The notes below the pieces were generated by a model, which searched no databases, was not told where the DNA came from, and was given only the letters and a program-made list of their open reading frames with translations. A stretch of DNA of 64,000 bases from Ignavibacteriota bacterium (GTDB lineage Bacteria; Bacteroidota; Ignavibacteria; UBA10030; SZUA-254). The stretch's first letter is position 1, and each line of letters begins with the position of its first letter. The translations under genes and the position numbers were made by a program. Shown one piece after another: positions 15,920 through 23,945 of this stretch. Location: positions 27,852 through 91,851 of the forward strand of contig JACREZ010000039.1 in NCBI GenBank assembly GCA_016212665.1, written 5' to 3'.

Positions 15920-16015
15920 TTGTTTGATAGATAAACAATTTAGAAGTGCATTATTTTTTGCAAATATCGGTAAATCGTATGGTTGAGGGGGATATTGTGA
16001 TGGCATAATGATTGC
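15920..16015 (+). promoter_or_regulatory. sigma-54 (-24/-12) promoter with upstream inverted repeat
   Basis: TGGCATAATGATTGC at 16001-16015 has GG and GC of the -24/-12 consensus at exact spacing. The start of transcription would be near 16027, 27 bases before the receiver gene. TTGTTT-N7-AAACAA (15920-15938) lies about 65-80 bases upstream and is a candidate activator site. The rest of the 314-base gap after the NtrC-like gene (15740-15919) shows only a weak hairpin around GATAGGAAAAGGATTTCTATC-like text at 15793-15815 and no gene. Confidence 0.6.
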
Positions 16016-16053
16016 CATTATATGGAGTAGTTAGAAGCAGATTGGGTATTACA

Positions 16054-16455
16054 ATGAGTTTAAGAATACGAACCAAGAAAAAAAACGAAGCGAAAAGGAC
16101 AATAGTTCTGTACAGCCCCGACATGGATTTGTGCTTAAGTTTGAGAATGTTATTTCAGGAACAGTATAACATCGTCACGACGACGGAACCGGAAATCATG
16201 ATGATGATGGTGAAAAGTTTCAAGCCGGAATTAGTAATTGTTGATGCACCGCCGACCGACCGAATGAGATTTCGTTTTGCACAAATGCGGAAAGAAAATC
16301 CCCGTGTTCATATTATGATTTTTTATGCCTCCTTTTTCGATAACCCGCGACTGCACGATTTTATTCGCCAGTCGGTGGATGCAGCGTTTTCCAAACCGAT
16401 TGATTTGACCGAAGTAACAAAGCAAATCAATGAGTTTACGATGAATACGCATTAA
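16054..16455 (+). CDS. stand-alone receiver-like protein
   Basis: A 133-residue protein with the fold pattern of a response-regulator receiver domain and no output domain. After a basic N-terminus (RIRTKKKNEAKR) come strand 1 (TIVLYS) with an acidic residue in SPDMD, the probable phospho-Asp in LVIVDAPPTD, Ser in IFYASF and Lys in FSKPIDL. Only one acidic residue stands at the usual double-acid position, so phosphorylation may be weak or the domain may act as a protein-protein module. ATG 16054 is preferred over an in-frame ATG at 16012, because that one lies inside the -24/-12 promoter. It is followed by a hemerythrin and probably co-transcribed with it. Confidence 0.75.
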   Translation: MSLRIRTKKKNEAKRTIVLYSPDMDLCLSLRMLFQEQYNIVTTTEPEIMMMMVKSFKPELVIVDAPPTDRMRFRFAQMRKENPRVHIMIFYASFFDNPRLHDFIRQSVDAAFSKPIDLTEVTKQINEFTMNTH

Positions 16456-16525
16456 GCGATGTTTTATCAACCATCCGTTCTGAATAACCATCAAAAGCAA
16501 CAACGAGTTACCTACAGGGGAAATT

Positions 16526-17026
16526 ATGCACATCAATGACCCACTCGAAATATTTGTTAAAGAACATGAAGAAGGGGTGCACTATCTTCATCAACTCCAA
16601 ACTGCAACGAAGTATATCAGTCAATCCGGTTTTTCCTTTGATGCATTTATGAAGTTGGGTGAAGCAATCCGGTTTATTGATAACGAACTGCGTGCGCATA
16701 ACGAGAAGGAGGAAAAATATTTGTTTCCGTTGCTCGAACATCATGCGGGAAATCCAGTCCGTATCATGCTTGAAGAACACCGTGAATTGTGGAAACTCTT
16801 TGCACGAATCCGGCAATGTGTGGAAGATATTGAAGAAGGAAGAATTTACGCGACAACCGTAAAGGAATTAGTTCAGGCATCCGACCAATTGTACGAGTTG
16901 CTTCTGAACCATATCAAGAAAGAAGATGAAGTACTGTTCCCGATGGCAAAAAAGGTACTGACTCAGGAAGAATACGAACAGTTGAGAGAATCATTGCTGA
17001 ACGTACCAACAAGTGTGGCAGGTTAG
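16526..17026 (+). CDS. hemerythrin HHE domain protein
   Basis: A 166-residue four-helix protein with the HHE pattern of di-iron ligands: VKEHEEG near the N-terminus, HNEKEEKYLFP (His-x3-Glu, about residues 57-67), EEHRELW (about 80) and HIKKEDEVLFPMA (about 130). This cytosolic family binds O2, NO or peroxide through a di-iron centre, or serves in repair of iron-sulfur clusters. It has a strong ribosome-binding site (AGGGGA, five bases from ATG). The location behind a -24/-12 promoter, an NtrB/NtrC pair and hemN suggests a role in sensing or handling oxygen or nitrosative stress (inference). Confidence 0.85.
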   Translation: MHINDPLEIFVKEHEEGVHYLHQLQTATKYISQSGFSFDAFMKLGEAIRFIDNELRAHNEKEEKYLFPLLEHHAGNPVRIMLEEHRELWKLFARIRQCVEDIEEGRIYATTVKELVQASDQLYELLLNHIKKEDEVLFPMAKKVLTQEEYEQLRESLLNVPTSVAG

Positions 17027-17066
17027 ATTTTATTTCCGACAATAATCACTATCGAACACAAACTCT

Positions 17067-17918
17067 ATGTATCCAATTATTCATAAGGAATTTCTTGCCC
17101 CGACGTTAGGCAAGTTTATTATCAAAGCGCCGTTCATCGCGCGAAAACGTCAGCCCGGAAATTTCGTTATTCTCAGGGTTGCAGAAACAGGCGAACGAAT
17201 TCCGTTGACGCTTGTTGATAGCGACCCGGCAAACGGAACTATTACGCTGATTGTACAGGCAATCGGAAAAACTACCAAACTCCTGCTGACAAAAAATGCA
17301 GGCGATGTTCTCACGGATGTTGCCGGTCCCCTTGGCTCACCGACACCGATTGAAAATCATGGCGCGGTAGCGTGTGTGGGCGGCGGAGTTGGAACGGCAG
17401 AACTTCTCCCGATTACCCGCGCACTGAAGGAAGCAGGAAATGTTGTGTACTCCATCGTCGGTGCAAGAAATAAAGAACTTATTATTCTCGAAAAAGAGAT
17501 GTATGAAATTTCCGACCGGTTGTTCGTTACGACTGATGACGGAACATACGGAAGAAAAGGATTTGTCACTGACCAACTGAAAGATTTGATTGAAGGTGGT
17601 TTCGGAATTAAAGCGGTGTATGCAATCGGTCCGCTTCCGATGATGAAAGCAGTTTCCAACCTTACAAAAAATTATGGAGTTCACACGCTTGTCAGTCTCA
17701 ATGCTATCATGGTTGACGGAACCGGCATGTGCGGCGGGTGCCGCGTAACCATTGACGGGCAAATGAAATTCGCCTGCGTTGATGGACCGGAGTTTGATGC
17801 ACACCAAGTTGATTTTGATGAGTTGATTATGAGAAACAGAACGTATCTTGATTTAGAGAAAATTTCTATTGAACGATTTGAGCAAGACCAAGTACGCTTG
17901 CAGGAGGCATTGTCATGA
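17067..17918 (+). CDS. NfnA/SudB-type FAD/NAD-binding ferredoxin reductase subunit
   Basis: A 283-residue PyrK/NfnA-like protein: an N-terminal FAD-binding barrel (about 1-100), an NAD-binding domain with VGGGVGTAELLPI (about 110), and a C-terminal [2Fe-2S] site with Cys222, Cys225 and Cys237 (GTGMCGGCRVTI, FACVDG). In anaerobes this subunit pairs with a GltA-like flavoprotein to form NADH-dependent reduced ferredoxin:NADP+ oxidoreductase (Nfn) or sulfide dehydrogenase (Sud). The partner gene overlaps its stop by four bases. Which of the two reactions occurs cannot be told from sequence alone. It is not the dihydroorotate enzyme, since no PyrD gene is adjacent. Confidence 0.88.
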   Translation: MYPIIHKEFLAPTLGKFIIKAPFIARKRQPGNFVILRVAETGERIPLTLVDSDPANGTITLIVQAIGKTTKLLLTKNAGDVLTDVAGPLGSPTPIENHGAVACVGGGVGTAELLPITRALKEAGNVVYSIVGARNKELIILEKEMYEISDRLFVTTDDGTYGRKGFVTDQLKDLIEGGFGIKAVYAIGPLPMMKAVSNLTKNYGVHTLVSLNAIMVDGTGMCGGCRVTIDGQMKFACVDGPEFDAHQVDFDELIMRNRTYLDLEKISIERFEQDQVRLQEALS

Positions 17919-19390
17919 ACTACGTGAATCCGATGAAACCATCCGAGCGGATGAAACTGCCGCGTCAACATTCCATCGAGCAGGATGCGGAAGCGCGCTC
18001 ACATAATTTCAAAGAAGTTTCCTACGGCGTGAATGAAGAACTTGCCATGCAGGAAGTTCAACGTTGTCTTGAATGTAAGGACCCTGTGTGTATGACCGGT
18101 TGCCCGGTCAGCATTGACATCAAGAGTTTTATTCAATTCATTTTGAAAAAAGATTTTGTCGGTGCAGTGAACAAGATTCGTGAATCGAATTATCTCCCCG
18201 CAATTTGCGGGCGTGTGTGTCCGCAGGAATCGCAGTGCGAAGAAATCTGTACGCTCGGAAAGAAACATGAACCGGTTGCTATCGGGAAACTCGAACGGTT
18301 CGTTGCCGATTATGAAATGCAACACAACCTGTTTGTTCCGCCAGTGATAAAAGATAGTCGTGAGGAGAAGGTTGCTATTGTTGGTTCCGGTCCTTCCGGA
18401 TTAACGTGCGCGGCGGAACTTGCTAAACTCGGTTATAAAGTGACAGTGTTTGAAGCGCTTCATGCCGTTGGAGGAGTTCTGCGCTACGGGATTCCGGAGT
18501 TTCGTTTGCCGCGAAATATTCTCGACATGGAAGCGGAGCGCATCAAAGCCCTCGGTGTGGAAATTATTACCAACTTCCTTGTGGGAAGGACGGCAACGAT
18601 TGATGAACTCTTCGATGAGTGGGGATTCAAGGCGGTGTTTCTCGGTACAGGCGCAGGAACACCGACGTTCATGGGAATTCCGGGTGAAAGTTTAAGCGGT
18701 GTTTATTCTGCAAATGAATTTCTCACAAGAGTCAATTTGATGAAAGCATACGATTTCCCGAACCATGATACGCCAATCAAATATGGCAAAGCGGTTGCTG
18801 TCATCGGTGGCGGGAACACAGCGATGGATGCTGTGCGAACATCGAAGCGGCTCGGAGCAGAGAAAGCGTATTTGATTTATCGCCGCTCGCGCAAAGAAAT
18901 GCCTGCACGTGAAGAAGAAATTCATCACGCGGAAGAAGAAGGAATCGAATTCGTTCTGCTCACGAACCCGATTCGAATTGTTTCCGATACAAATAATTGG
19001 GTGTGCGGAATCGAATGTCAGAAAATGGAACTCGGAGAGCCGGATGAATCGGGTCGTCGTAAACCTGTAGCAGTAAAAGGTTCGGAATATATAATTCCCG
19101 TGCAGACGGTGATTGAAGCAATCGGACAGAAACCGAATCCGATAATTCAACAAACGACACAGGGATTGGATGTCAGCAAGCGCGGAACAGTCGTCGTGAA
19201 CGAAGTTCAGGCGACAAGCCGCGAAGGAATTTTCGCCGGCGGCGATTTGGCGCGCGGCGGTGCAACTGTTATCCTCGCAATGCGCGATGGAAAAACAGCC
19301 GCGGCGGCAATTCACGAATACTTGCTTTCGAAGCATAACGGACAGAAACAAGCAGTTCCTGAGCCGCACGCTGAATTAGCAGTTGCCTGA
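17915..19390 (+). CDS. gltA: NfnB / homotetrameric GltA-type glutamate synthase small-subunit-like flavoprotein
   Basis: A 491-residue flavoprotein of the glutamate synthase beta-subunit family. The N-terminal region holds two cysteine sets for [4Fe-4S] clusters (CLECKDPVCMTGCPVSIDI, then CGRVCPQESQCEEICTLG). The first nucleotide site is VGSGPSGLTCAAELAKLG (about residue 155) and the second VIGGGNTAMDAVRTSKRLGA (about 295), with AGGDLARGGATV near the end for FAD. With the preceding gene it should form an NfnAB-type electron-bifurcating transhydrogenase linking NADH, NADPH and ferredoxin. No large glutamate synthase subunit is nearby, which favours Nfn over GOGAT. Its position next to Ptb-Buk suggests a fermentative or syntrophic electron role (inference). 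Confidence 0.88.
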   Translation: MNYVNPMKPSERMKLPRQHSIEQDAEARSHNFKEVSYGVNEELAMQEVQRCLECKDPVCMTGCPVSIDIKSFIQFILKKDFVGAVNKIRESNYLPAICGRVCPQESQCEEICTLGKKHEPVAIGKLERFVADYEMQHNLFVPPVIKDSREEKVAIVGSGPSGLTCAAELAKLGYKVTVFEALHAVGGVLRYGIPEFRLPRNILDMEAERIKALGVEIITNFLVGRTATIDELFDEWGFKAVFLGTGAGTPTFMGIPGESLSGVYSANEFLTRVNLMKAYDFPNHDTPIKYGKAVAVIGGGNTAMDAVRTSKRLGAEKAYLIYRRSRKEMPAREEEIHHAEEEGIEFVLLTNPIRIVSDTNNWVCGIECQKMELGEPDESGRRKPVAVKGSEYIIPVQTVIEAIGQKPNPIIQQTTQGLDVSKRGTVVVNEVQATSREGIFAGGDLARGGATVILAMRDGKTAAAAIHEYLLSKHNGQKQAVPEPHAELAVA

Positions 19391-19408
19391 CGAACAACGG
19401 TAAACTGA

Positions 19409-20470
19409 ATGTCATCAACGCACTCAGTTCTCATCATCAATCCCGGTTCCACTTCGACAAAAGTGGCAATCGTTGAAGATGAACGTCTTATCGAAAGTGA
19501 AACCTTTCGACATTCAGCAGAACAACTGCAACAGTTCTCACACGTGTGGGAACAATTTGAGTTTCGATTAGAAACTTGCAAACAATGGACAGCAGAACAT
19601 GTACAAGCATGTTCTGCTGTCGTCGCGATTGGTGGGTTGCTTCGACCGTTGCAGGGTGGCGTGTATCGTGTCAATCAAAAAATGCTCGATGATGCGCGCT
19701 CGAATTTTCAAGGTGAGCATGCTTCGAATCTTGGTTGCGCGCTTGCTTTCGAGATTGCAAAACAGTACAACATTCCTGCCTTCGTCGTTGACCCGGTCTC
19801 TGTGGATGAATTTGAACCTCTCGCATATTACTCCGGTCATGCCCGCATCAAACGAAGAAGTCTTTCGCACGCGCTGAACATTCATGCCGCCGCACGCCGC
19901 GCTTCGGAACAATTGAACATTTCGTTGAGTCAATCGTCATTTGTCGTCGGACATTTGGGCGGTGGAATTTCCATCGCTCCCGTTCGCAACGGAAAAATTG
20001 TTGATGTCAATGATGCATCGAGCGACGGACCGTTTTCCCCGGAACGGACGGGCGGGCTTCCGCTTCAGCCGTTCATTTCACTTTTGTACTCAGAGAAATT
20101 CACTGAACAGGAACTCCGGCAACTTGTGATGGGAAAAGGTGGATTGGTTTCGTATCTTGGGACGAACTCAGTCGTTGAAGCGGAACAGCGAGCGAACGCC
20201 GGTGATGCTACTGCAAGAGAAGCATTGCAGGCGATGGCGTATCAAATAGCAAAAGAAATCGGCGCTATGGCAACAGTGTTAAACGGCAATCTCGATGCAA
20301 TCATTCTGACGGGCGGGATTGCAACTTCTGAATTAGTGACTTCATGGATTGTAGAACGGGTGAAATTTATTGCTCCTGTTCTCATCTTCCCGGGTGAAGA
20401 TGAAATGGTATCACTTGCGCTTGGTGCGTTCCGGGTTCTGCGCGGTGAAGAACAACTAAAGGAATACTAA
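19409..20470 (+). CDS. buk: butyrate kinase
   Basis: A 353-residue ASKHA-fold acyl kinase that makes ATP from ADP and butyryl phosphate (or branched-chain acyl phosphates), or the reverse. The N-terminal phosphate loop is LIINPGSTSTKVAI. HLGGGISIAPVRNGKIVDVN and ILTGGIATSE are the adenosine and phosphate motifs of the acetate/butyrate kinase superfamily. The length fits butyrate kinase, which is shorter than acetate kinase. Its stop shares one base with the start of the phosphotransacylase gene, so the two are coupled. In Bacteroidota such pairs often act on branched-chain 2-oxoacid products; the true substrate here is unknown. Confidence 0.93.
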   Translation: MSSTHSVLIINPGSTSTKVAIVEDERLIESETFRHSAEQLQQFSHVWEQFEFRLETCKQWTAEHVQACSAVVAIGGLLRPLQGGVYRVNQKMLDDARSNFQGEHASNLGCALAFEIAKQYNIPAFVVDPVSVDEFEPLAYYSGHARIKRRSLSHALNIHAAARRASEQLNISLSQSSFVVGHLGGGISIAPVRNGKIVDVNDASSDGPFSPERTGGLPLQPFISLLYSEKFTEQELRQLVMGKGGLVSYLGTNSVVEAEQRANAGDATAREALQAMAYQIAKEIGAMATVLNGNLDAIILTGGIATSELVTSWIVERVKFIAPVLIFPGEDEMVSLALGAFRVLRGEEQLKEY

Positions 20471-21384
20471 TGCTCCATAATTTCAATGAATTGCTTGAAC
20501 ATGCATTAACAATTACCGGCAAACGTGTCGTCGTAGTTTTTCCGAACAACGAAGAAACGTTTTCTGCCATAGAAGATGCGTGCAAACTCAACCTGACGGA
20601 ATTTCTTCTTGTCGGTGATGAAGCAGTTATCCGTAAATATATTCCCGGTACGCTGCACACGGGAATCAAGATTGTTCATCAACCGACAGTAATGAAGGCG
20701 TTACTCCGTTCGATTGAACTTGTAAAAGAAGGGAATGCCGATATTCTCATGAAAGGCGGTGTTGATACCTCAACGATGATGAAGGAAGTGTTGGGCGAGA
20801 GCGCCGGAATGAGAACGGGCAGACTTCTTTCCGATATTTTCATCGTAGAGTTTTCACAACGGCGACCGAATCAACTCCTTATGATAACCGATGGTGGAAT
20901 AACCCTTGCACCGGATTTGAAAAACAAAATCGAATTGATTCGTAATGCTGTTGAGGTTGCCCATGCACTCGGAAATAGTGTTCCGAAAGTTGCCATACTT
21001 TCTGCAACAGAATTTGTTTTGCCGAATCTCCAATCAACACTCGATGCCGCTGCACTTTCGAAGATGAACGAACGGGGACAAATCAAAGGATGTATTGTGG
21101 ACGGACCGTTTGCGTTGGATAATGCACTCTCCGAAGAAGCGGCGGCAGAGAAGCGTCTCAGTTCACCCGTTGCAGGGAAGGCGGAAATTCTCATTGCCGA
21201 CAATATTGAAGTTGCAAACAGCCTTGCAAAAAGTACAACGTACTTTGCCGGGCTCCGCCTTGCGCATGTCATCATAGGCGCAAACGTCCCGATTCTCATT
21301 CCTTCACGAGCAGATAAGAGCGATGCGAAATTGCTCTCCATCGCGCTTGGTGTGTTGATGAGCGATTATTACTCGAACACATAA
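20470..21384 (+). CDS. ptb: phosphate butyryltransferase (phosphate acetyl/butyryltransferase family)
   Basis: A 304-residue enzyme that exchanges CoA of an acyl-CoA for phosphate, giving the acyl phosphate used by the kinase encoded just upstream. The PTA/PTB fold is recognised from ADILMKGGVDTSTMMKEVL, the TDGGITLAPDLKNKIELI stretch and the C-terminal ARIIGAN-like block here written AHVIIGANVPILIPSRADKS. The length and the Buk partner favour phosphate butyryltransferase over phosphate acetyltransferase. With Buk it forms a substrate-level phosphorylation module. The TAATG overlap of stop and start implies tight translational coupling. Confidence 0.9.
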   Translation: MLHNFNELLEHALTITGKRVVVVFPNNEETFSAIEDACKLNLTEFLLVGDEAVIRKYIPGTLHTGIKIVHQPTVMKALLRSIELVKEGNADILMKGGVDTSTMMKEVLGESAGMRTGRLLSDIFIVEFSQRRPNQLLMITDGGITLAPDLKNKIELIRNAVEVAHALGNSVPKVAILSATEFVLPNLQSTLDAAALSKMNERGQIKGCIVDGPFALDNALSEEAAAEKRLSSPVAGKAEILIADNIEVANSLAKSTTYFAGLRLAHVIIGANVPILIPSRADKSDAKLLSIALGVLMSDYYSNT

Positions 21385-21451
21385 CCTTGCAAAGGTTTCC
21401 CCTTTTTGAGGGACTTTCCGTTTTATTAGGTTTTTGATTTTCTATATTGTA

Positions 21452-21539
21452 AACCTTCCATGCCTGCGCAGGCAGGCGCAAGGTTATTTGCAGGTAAGGT
21501 TGCATTGATTGCCTAAACCTGCTATATTCAGGCAATCAA
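21452..21539. repeat. two intergenic inverted repeats after the ptb gene
   Basis: First, AACCTT (21452) and AAGGTT (21480) enclose the perfect palindrome GCCTGCGCAGGC (21462-21473). Second, TTGATTGCCT (21505-21514) pairs perfectly with AGGCAATCAA (21530-21539). Neither is followed by a T-run. The CCTGC/GCAGG core resembles the GC palindrome found inside hypF at 52878. Confidence 0.6.
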
Positions 21540-21552
21540 CTCTCTCACTCTC

Positions 21553-21644
21553 GCGGGCAATGATCAGGCTCGCCGGTTCTTATCTCAACGTTAACACGTG
21601 AAACCGTAGTGTCCGATAGCATGGCGTTGCCATTCGCATCGGAC
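21553..21644 (+). promoter_or_regulatory. possible structured RNA leader upstream of the radical SAM gene
   Basis: Three consecutive hairpins can form: GCGGGC/GCTCGC (21553/21568), CGGTT/AACCG (21574/21602) and GTCCGAT/ATCGGAC (21611/21638) with a nested ATGGC/GCCAT stem. The last ends 60 bases before the start codon. I do not recognise a known riboswitch. It could be a regulatory leader or another palindromic element. A clear ribosome-binding site (GAAGGAG) lies eight bases before the ATG. Confidence 0.35.
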
Positions 21645-21704
21645 AAAAGTAATAGACATTTTCCGTCAAGAATATTTTTTAATCACTAATGAAGGAGTAT
21701 TGTT

Positions 21705-22946
21705 ATGACTGCAACTGCTGTTATTAATCATCGCGAATTATATCGTTTGCCATGGACTCTTCCCGATAATGCCATCTCGTGGTTAGAGCCAACCTCTGCG
21801 TGCAATCTCGCCTGCGACGGATGCTACCGGGAGAACGTGAAGGACAGCCACAAGCCGCTCGATGTTGTTAAACAGGAATTGGAACTGTTTCAACGTATGC
21901 GAAATGCGGACGGAATTTCCATTGCCGGCGGCGACCCGCTCATGCACCCGCATATCGTTGATATCGTACGAACTGTTTCGGAGATGGGACTCAAACCAAT
22001 TATCAACACGAACGGCAACGTGTTGACGAAAGAGTTACTCCAAGATTTGAAACGAGCCGGAGTCTATGGCTTCACGTTTCACGTGGATAGCAAACAAGGA
22101 CGACCGAAATGGAAAAACAAAAATGAAGTTGAACTGAACGAACTGCGCTTGCAGTATGCAGAAATGCTTGCTGAAGTCGGCGGAATTTCCTGCGCGTTCA
22201 ACTCGACTGTGTATGAAGACACGCTCGAATATGTCCCCGAACTTGTGGATTGGGCGGCGAAACATATTGATATTGTGCAAGTGATGGTGTTTATTCTCTA
22301 CCGTGCCGCCGTACCGAATCTTCCGTTCGATTGGTACGCAGGTGGAAAAAAGATTGACATGGGTCCGCTTGTCTATTCATACATTGAGCAGAAGAAAGTG
22401 GATTTGAAAGCGCCGGAAATTGTTGGTAAAATCCGCGAACGGTTTCCTGAGTTCACTCCATGTGCATATCTCAACGGAACCGAGAAAGCGGATTCGTTCA
22501 AGTGGTTGCTTTCGGGAAGAATTGGAACGAGAGAGGACATTTTCGGTTACGTCGGTCCGAAGTTCCTCGAAATCATGCAGACGTTTCATCATCTCTTCAA
22601 AGGGAGATACCTTGCGTACGCGAAGCCGCAATTGACACGGCTTGGGAAATCTATGCTTCTCCTTTCTCCGCTTGATAAAAAACTCAGGAAGGTTGCAAAG
22701 AACTACCTCGGTTCTGTGTTTGCCAATCCGTTCAGCATCTTCAAACGGTTGCATTACCAATCGGTGATGATTATTCAGCCGGTAGATTTTATGCCGGGCG
22801 GTGGACAAAATATGTGCGACGGTTGTCCCGACATCACCATCTACAACGGCGAACTTGTCTGGTCGTGCCGTATGGAAGAGTTAAAGCATTTCGGTTGCTG
22901 GGTGAGGACGGTACCGAAGGATGGCGAAATGATGCAGACAGTGTGA
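21705..22946 (+). CDS. radical SAM protein with C-terminal auxiliary cysteines
   Basis: A 413-residue radical SAM enzyme. The cluster motif CNLACDGC gives Cys33, Cys37 and Cys40, followed by the SAM-binding SIAGGDPLMHPHI (about residue 85). The C-terminal part has further cysteines (NMCDGCPDITIYNGELVWSC, then HFGCW), which suggests an extra iron-sulfur cluster as in SPASM/twitch proteins. I do not recognise the specific family or substrate. The central region (about 230-330) with HHLFKGRYLAYAKPQL is not typical of peptide-modifying members. No obvious precursor peptide gene is adjacent. It appears to be transcribed alone from behind the hairpin-rich leader. Confidence 0.82.
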   Translation: MTATAVINHRELYRLPWTLPDNAISWLEPTSACNLACDGCYRENVKDSHKPLDVVKQELELFQRMRNADGISIAGGDPLMHPHIVDIVRTVSEMGLKPIINTNGNVLTKELLQDLKRAGVYGFTFHVDSKQGRPKWKNKNEVELNELRLQYAEMLAEVGGISCAFNSTVYEDTLEYVPELVDWAAKHIDIVQVMVFILYRAAVPNLPFDWYAGGKKIDMGPLVYSYIEQKKVDLKAPEIVGKIRERFPEFTPCAYLNGTEKADSFKWLLSGRIGTREDIFGYVGPKFLEIMQTFHHLFKGRYLAYAKPQLTRLGKSMLLLSPLDKKLRKVAKNYLGSVFANPFSIFKRLHYQSVMIIQPVDFMPGGGQNMCDGCPDITIYNGELVWSCRMEELKHFGCWVRTVPKDGEMMQTV

Positions 22947-23046
22947 GTGAATTTGATTACTCCCTTTTCATTTGAAAACTGACGTTGTGTATTTTGAATA
23001 GTATAAAAGAGAGATTACATTGTTCTTACTATTGAAAATGTAGATA

Positions 23047-23925
23047 ATGAAGTACAATAGTTTTTTTCTGATAGCTCTAATAGCAATGGGCTCCTTTTCC
23101 TGTCATGGCGTAACAGATGAAATGTTACGGACGGAAGTAGTGCCGAAAATTGTTTATTGGATGAATGGAGGAGTTTCGGGGAGAACCGACACAGTGTTGA
23201 TTGTTAATTCAAACGGTGTTGCTACAAGCAGGTTTGGTTATCCAACCATTGACAGAGTGTTAGCAGATAGTGAGTACCAGTCAATCATTTCTTTATTTAA
23301 CGGTTTTGACACTTTGTCAGAATCAGATTTTTACATCAAAGCAAGATGCAGAGATCAGCAGTATGATCATATAGTGCTCATAAATGATACCTCTGCAAAA
23401 ATGGTATCAATCGATCTCTGTTCTTTTGGCATGGATTCAACATCTGTAGCGGTTAATAGAATACGAAACCTACGTAATGTTTTGTGGAATTTATCTAAAA
23501 CTATTTACAAAGAAGATAACCCATGGCGAGGTGTTACCGTTCAGTATTCAACCAACAAAAGTGTTTATCATCTGAACGAACCTATTCAAATAAATATTCT
23601 AATTAAAAATCCAACAGACGTAGTTAGGACATTATACTTTTTCTATCACCAAAGATTTACTTTTTCGATAGGTGGTACAACTCCGCCTTATTTTTTATTT
23701 CATTACCCAAAGCCTGGTTCGATTGACGAGACGAAGTCTACGTTAATTCTCCAACCTAATAGTCAGCATGAAATTACGTATGAGTGGGATTATGAAAGTG
23801 ATACATCTATAACTCTTGCCCCGACAAAATACAGAATATCTCTTGATCTTCTAGCAGGTCAATACAATTATGAATTCAGGCTTGATGAGCCACTCATGAT
23901 TGAAATTACTGAAAGAATGAAATAA
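23047..23925 (+). CDS. lipoprotein with BsuPI-like C-terminal domain
   Basis: A 292-residue protein with a signal peptide whose end, MGSFSC (Cys19), looks like a lipobox, though not a perfect one. Residues about 30-155 are of unknown type. From about 175 the text (YHLNEPIQINILIKNPTDVV, later HEITYEWDYESD and YRISLDLLAG) fits the immunoglobulin-like BsuPI (intracellular proteinase inhibitor) domain that is common in surface and periplasmic proteins. Its function is unknown. A TATAAA at about 23002 could be part of a housekeeping promoter. It points towards hypE on the other strand, with 20 bases between the stops. Confidence 0.65.
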   Translation: MKYNSFFLIALIAMGSFSCHGVTDEMLRTEVVPKIVYWMNGGVSGRTDTVLIVNSNGVATSRFGYPTIDRVLADSEYQSIISLFNGFDTLSESDFYIKARCRDQQYDHIVLINDTSAKMVSIDLCSFGMDSTSVAVNRIRNLRNVLWNLSKTIYKEDNPWRGVTVQYSTNKSVYHLNEPIQINILIKNPTDVVRTLYFFYHQRFTFSIGGTTPPYFLFHYPKPGSIDETKSTLILQPNSQHEITYEWDYESDTSITLAPTKYRISLDLLAGQYNYEFRLDEPLMIEITERMK

Positions 23926-23945
23926 TGTAGCAGGATAGAGGGATT

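Noticed and set aside
16012..16053. Earlier ATG for the receiver-like protein
   Set aside because: This codon lies inside the -24/-12 promoter sequence and upstream of the predicted transcript start.
17067..17918. Dihydroorotate dehydrogenase electron-transfer subunit PyrK
   Set aside because: No pyrD is adjacent; the next gene is a GltA-like flavoprotein, which is the Nfn/Sud arrangement.
17915..19390. Glutamate synthase small subunit working with GOGAT
   Set aside because: No large subunit gene is nearby and the partner is an NfnA-like protein.
21405..21450. Rho-independent terminator after ptb
   Set aside because: The stem AACCTT/AAGGTT at the stop is short and is followed by CCCC before a T5 run; pairing is too weak to call.
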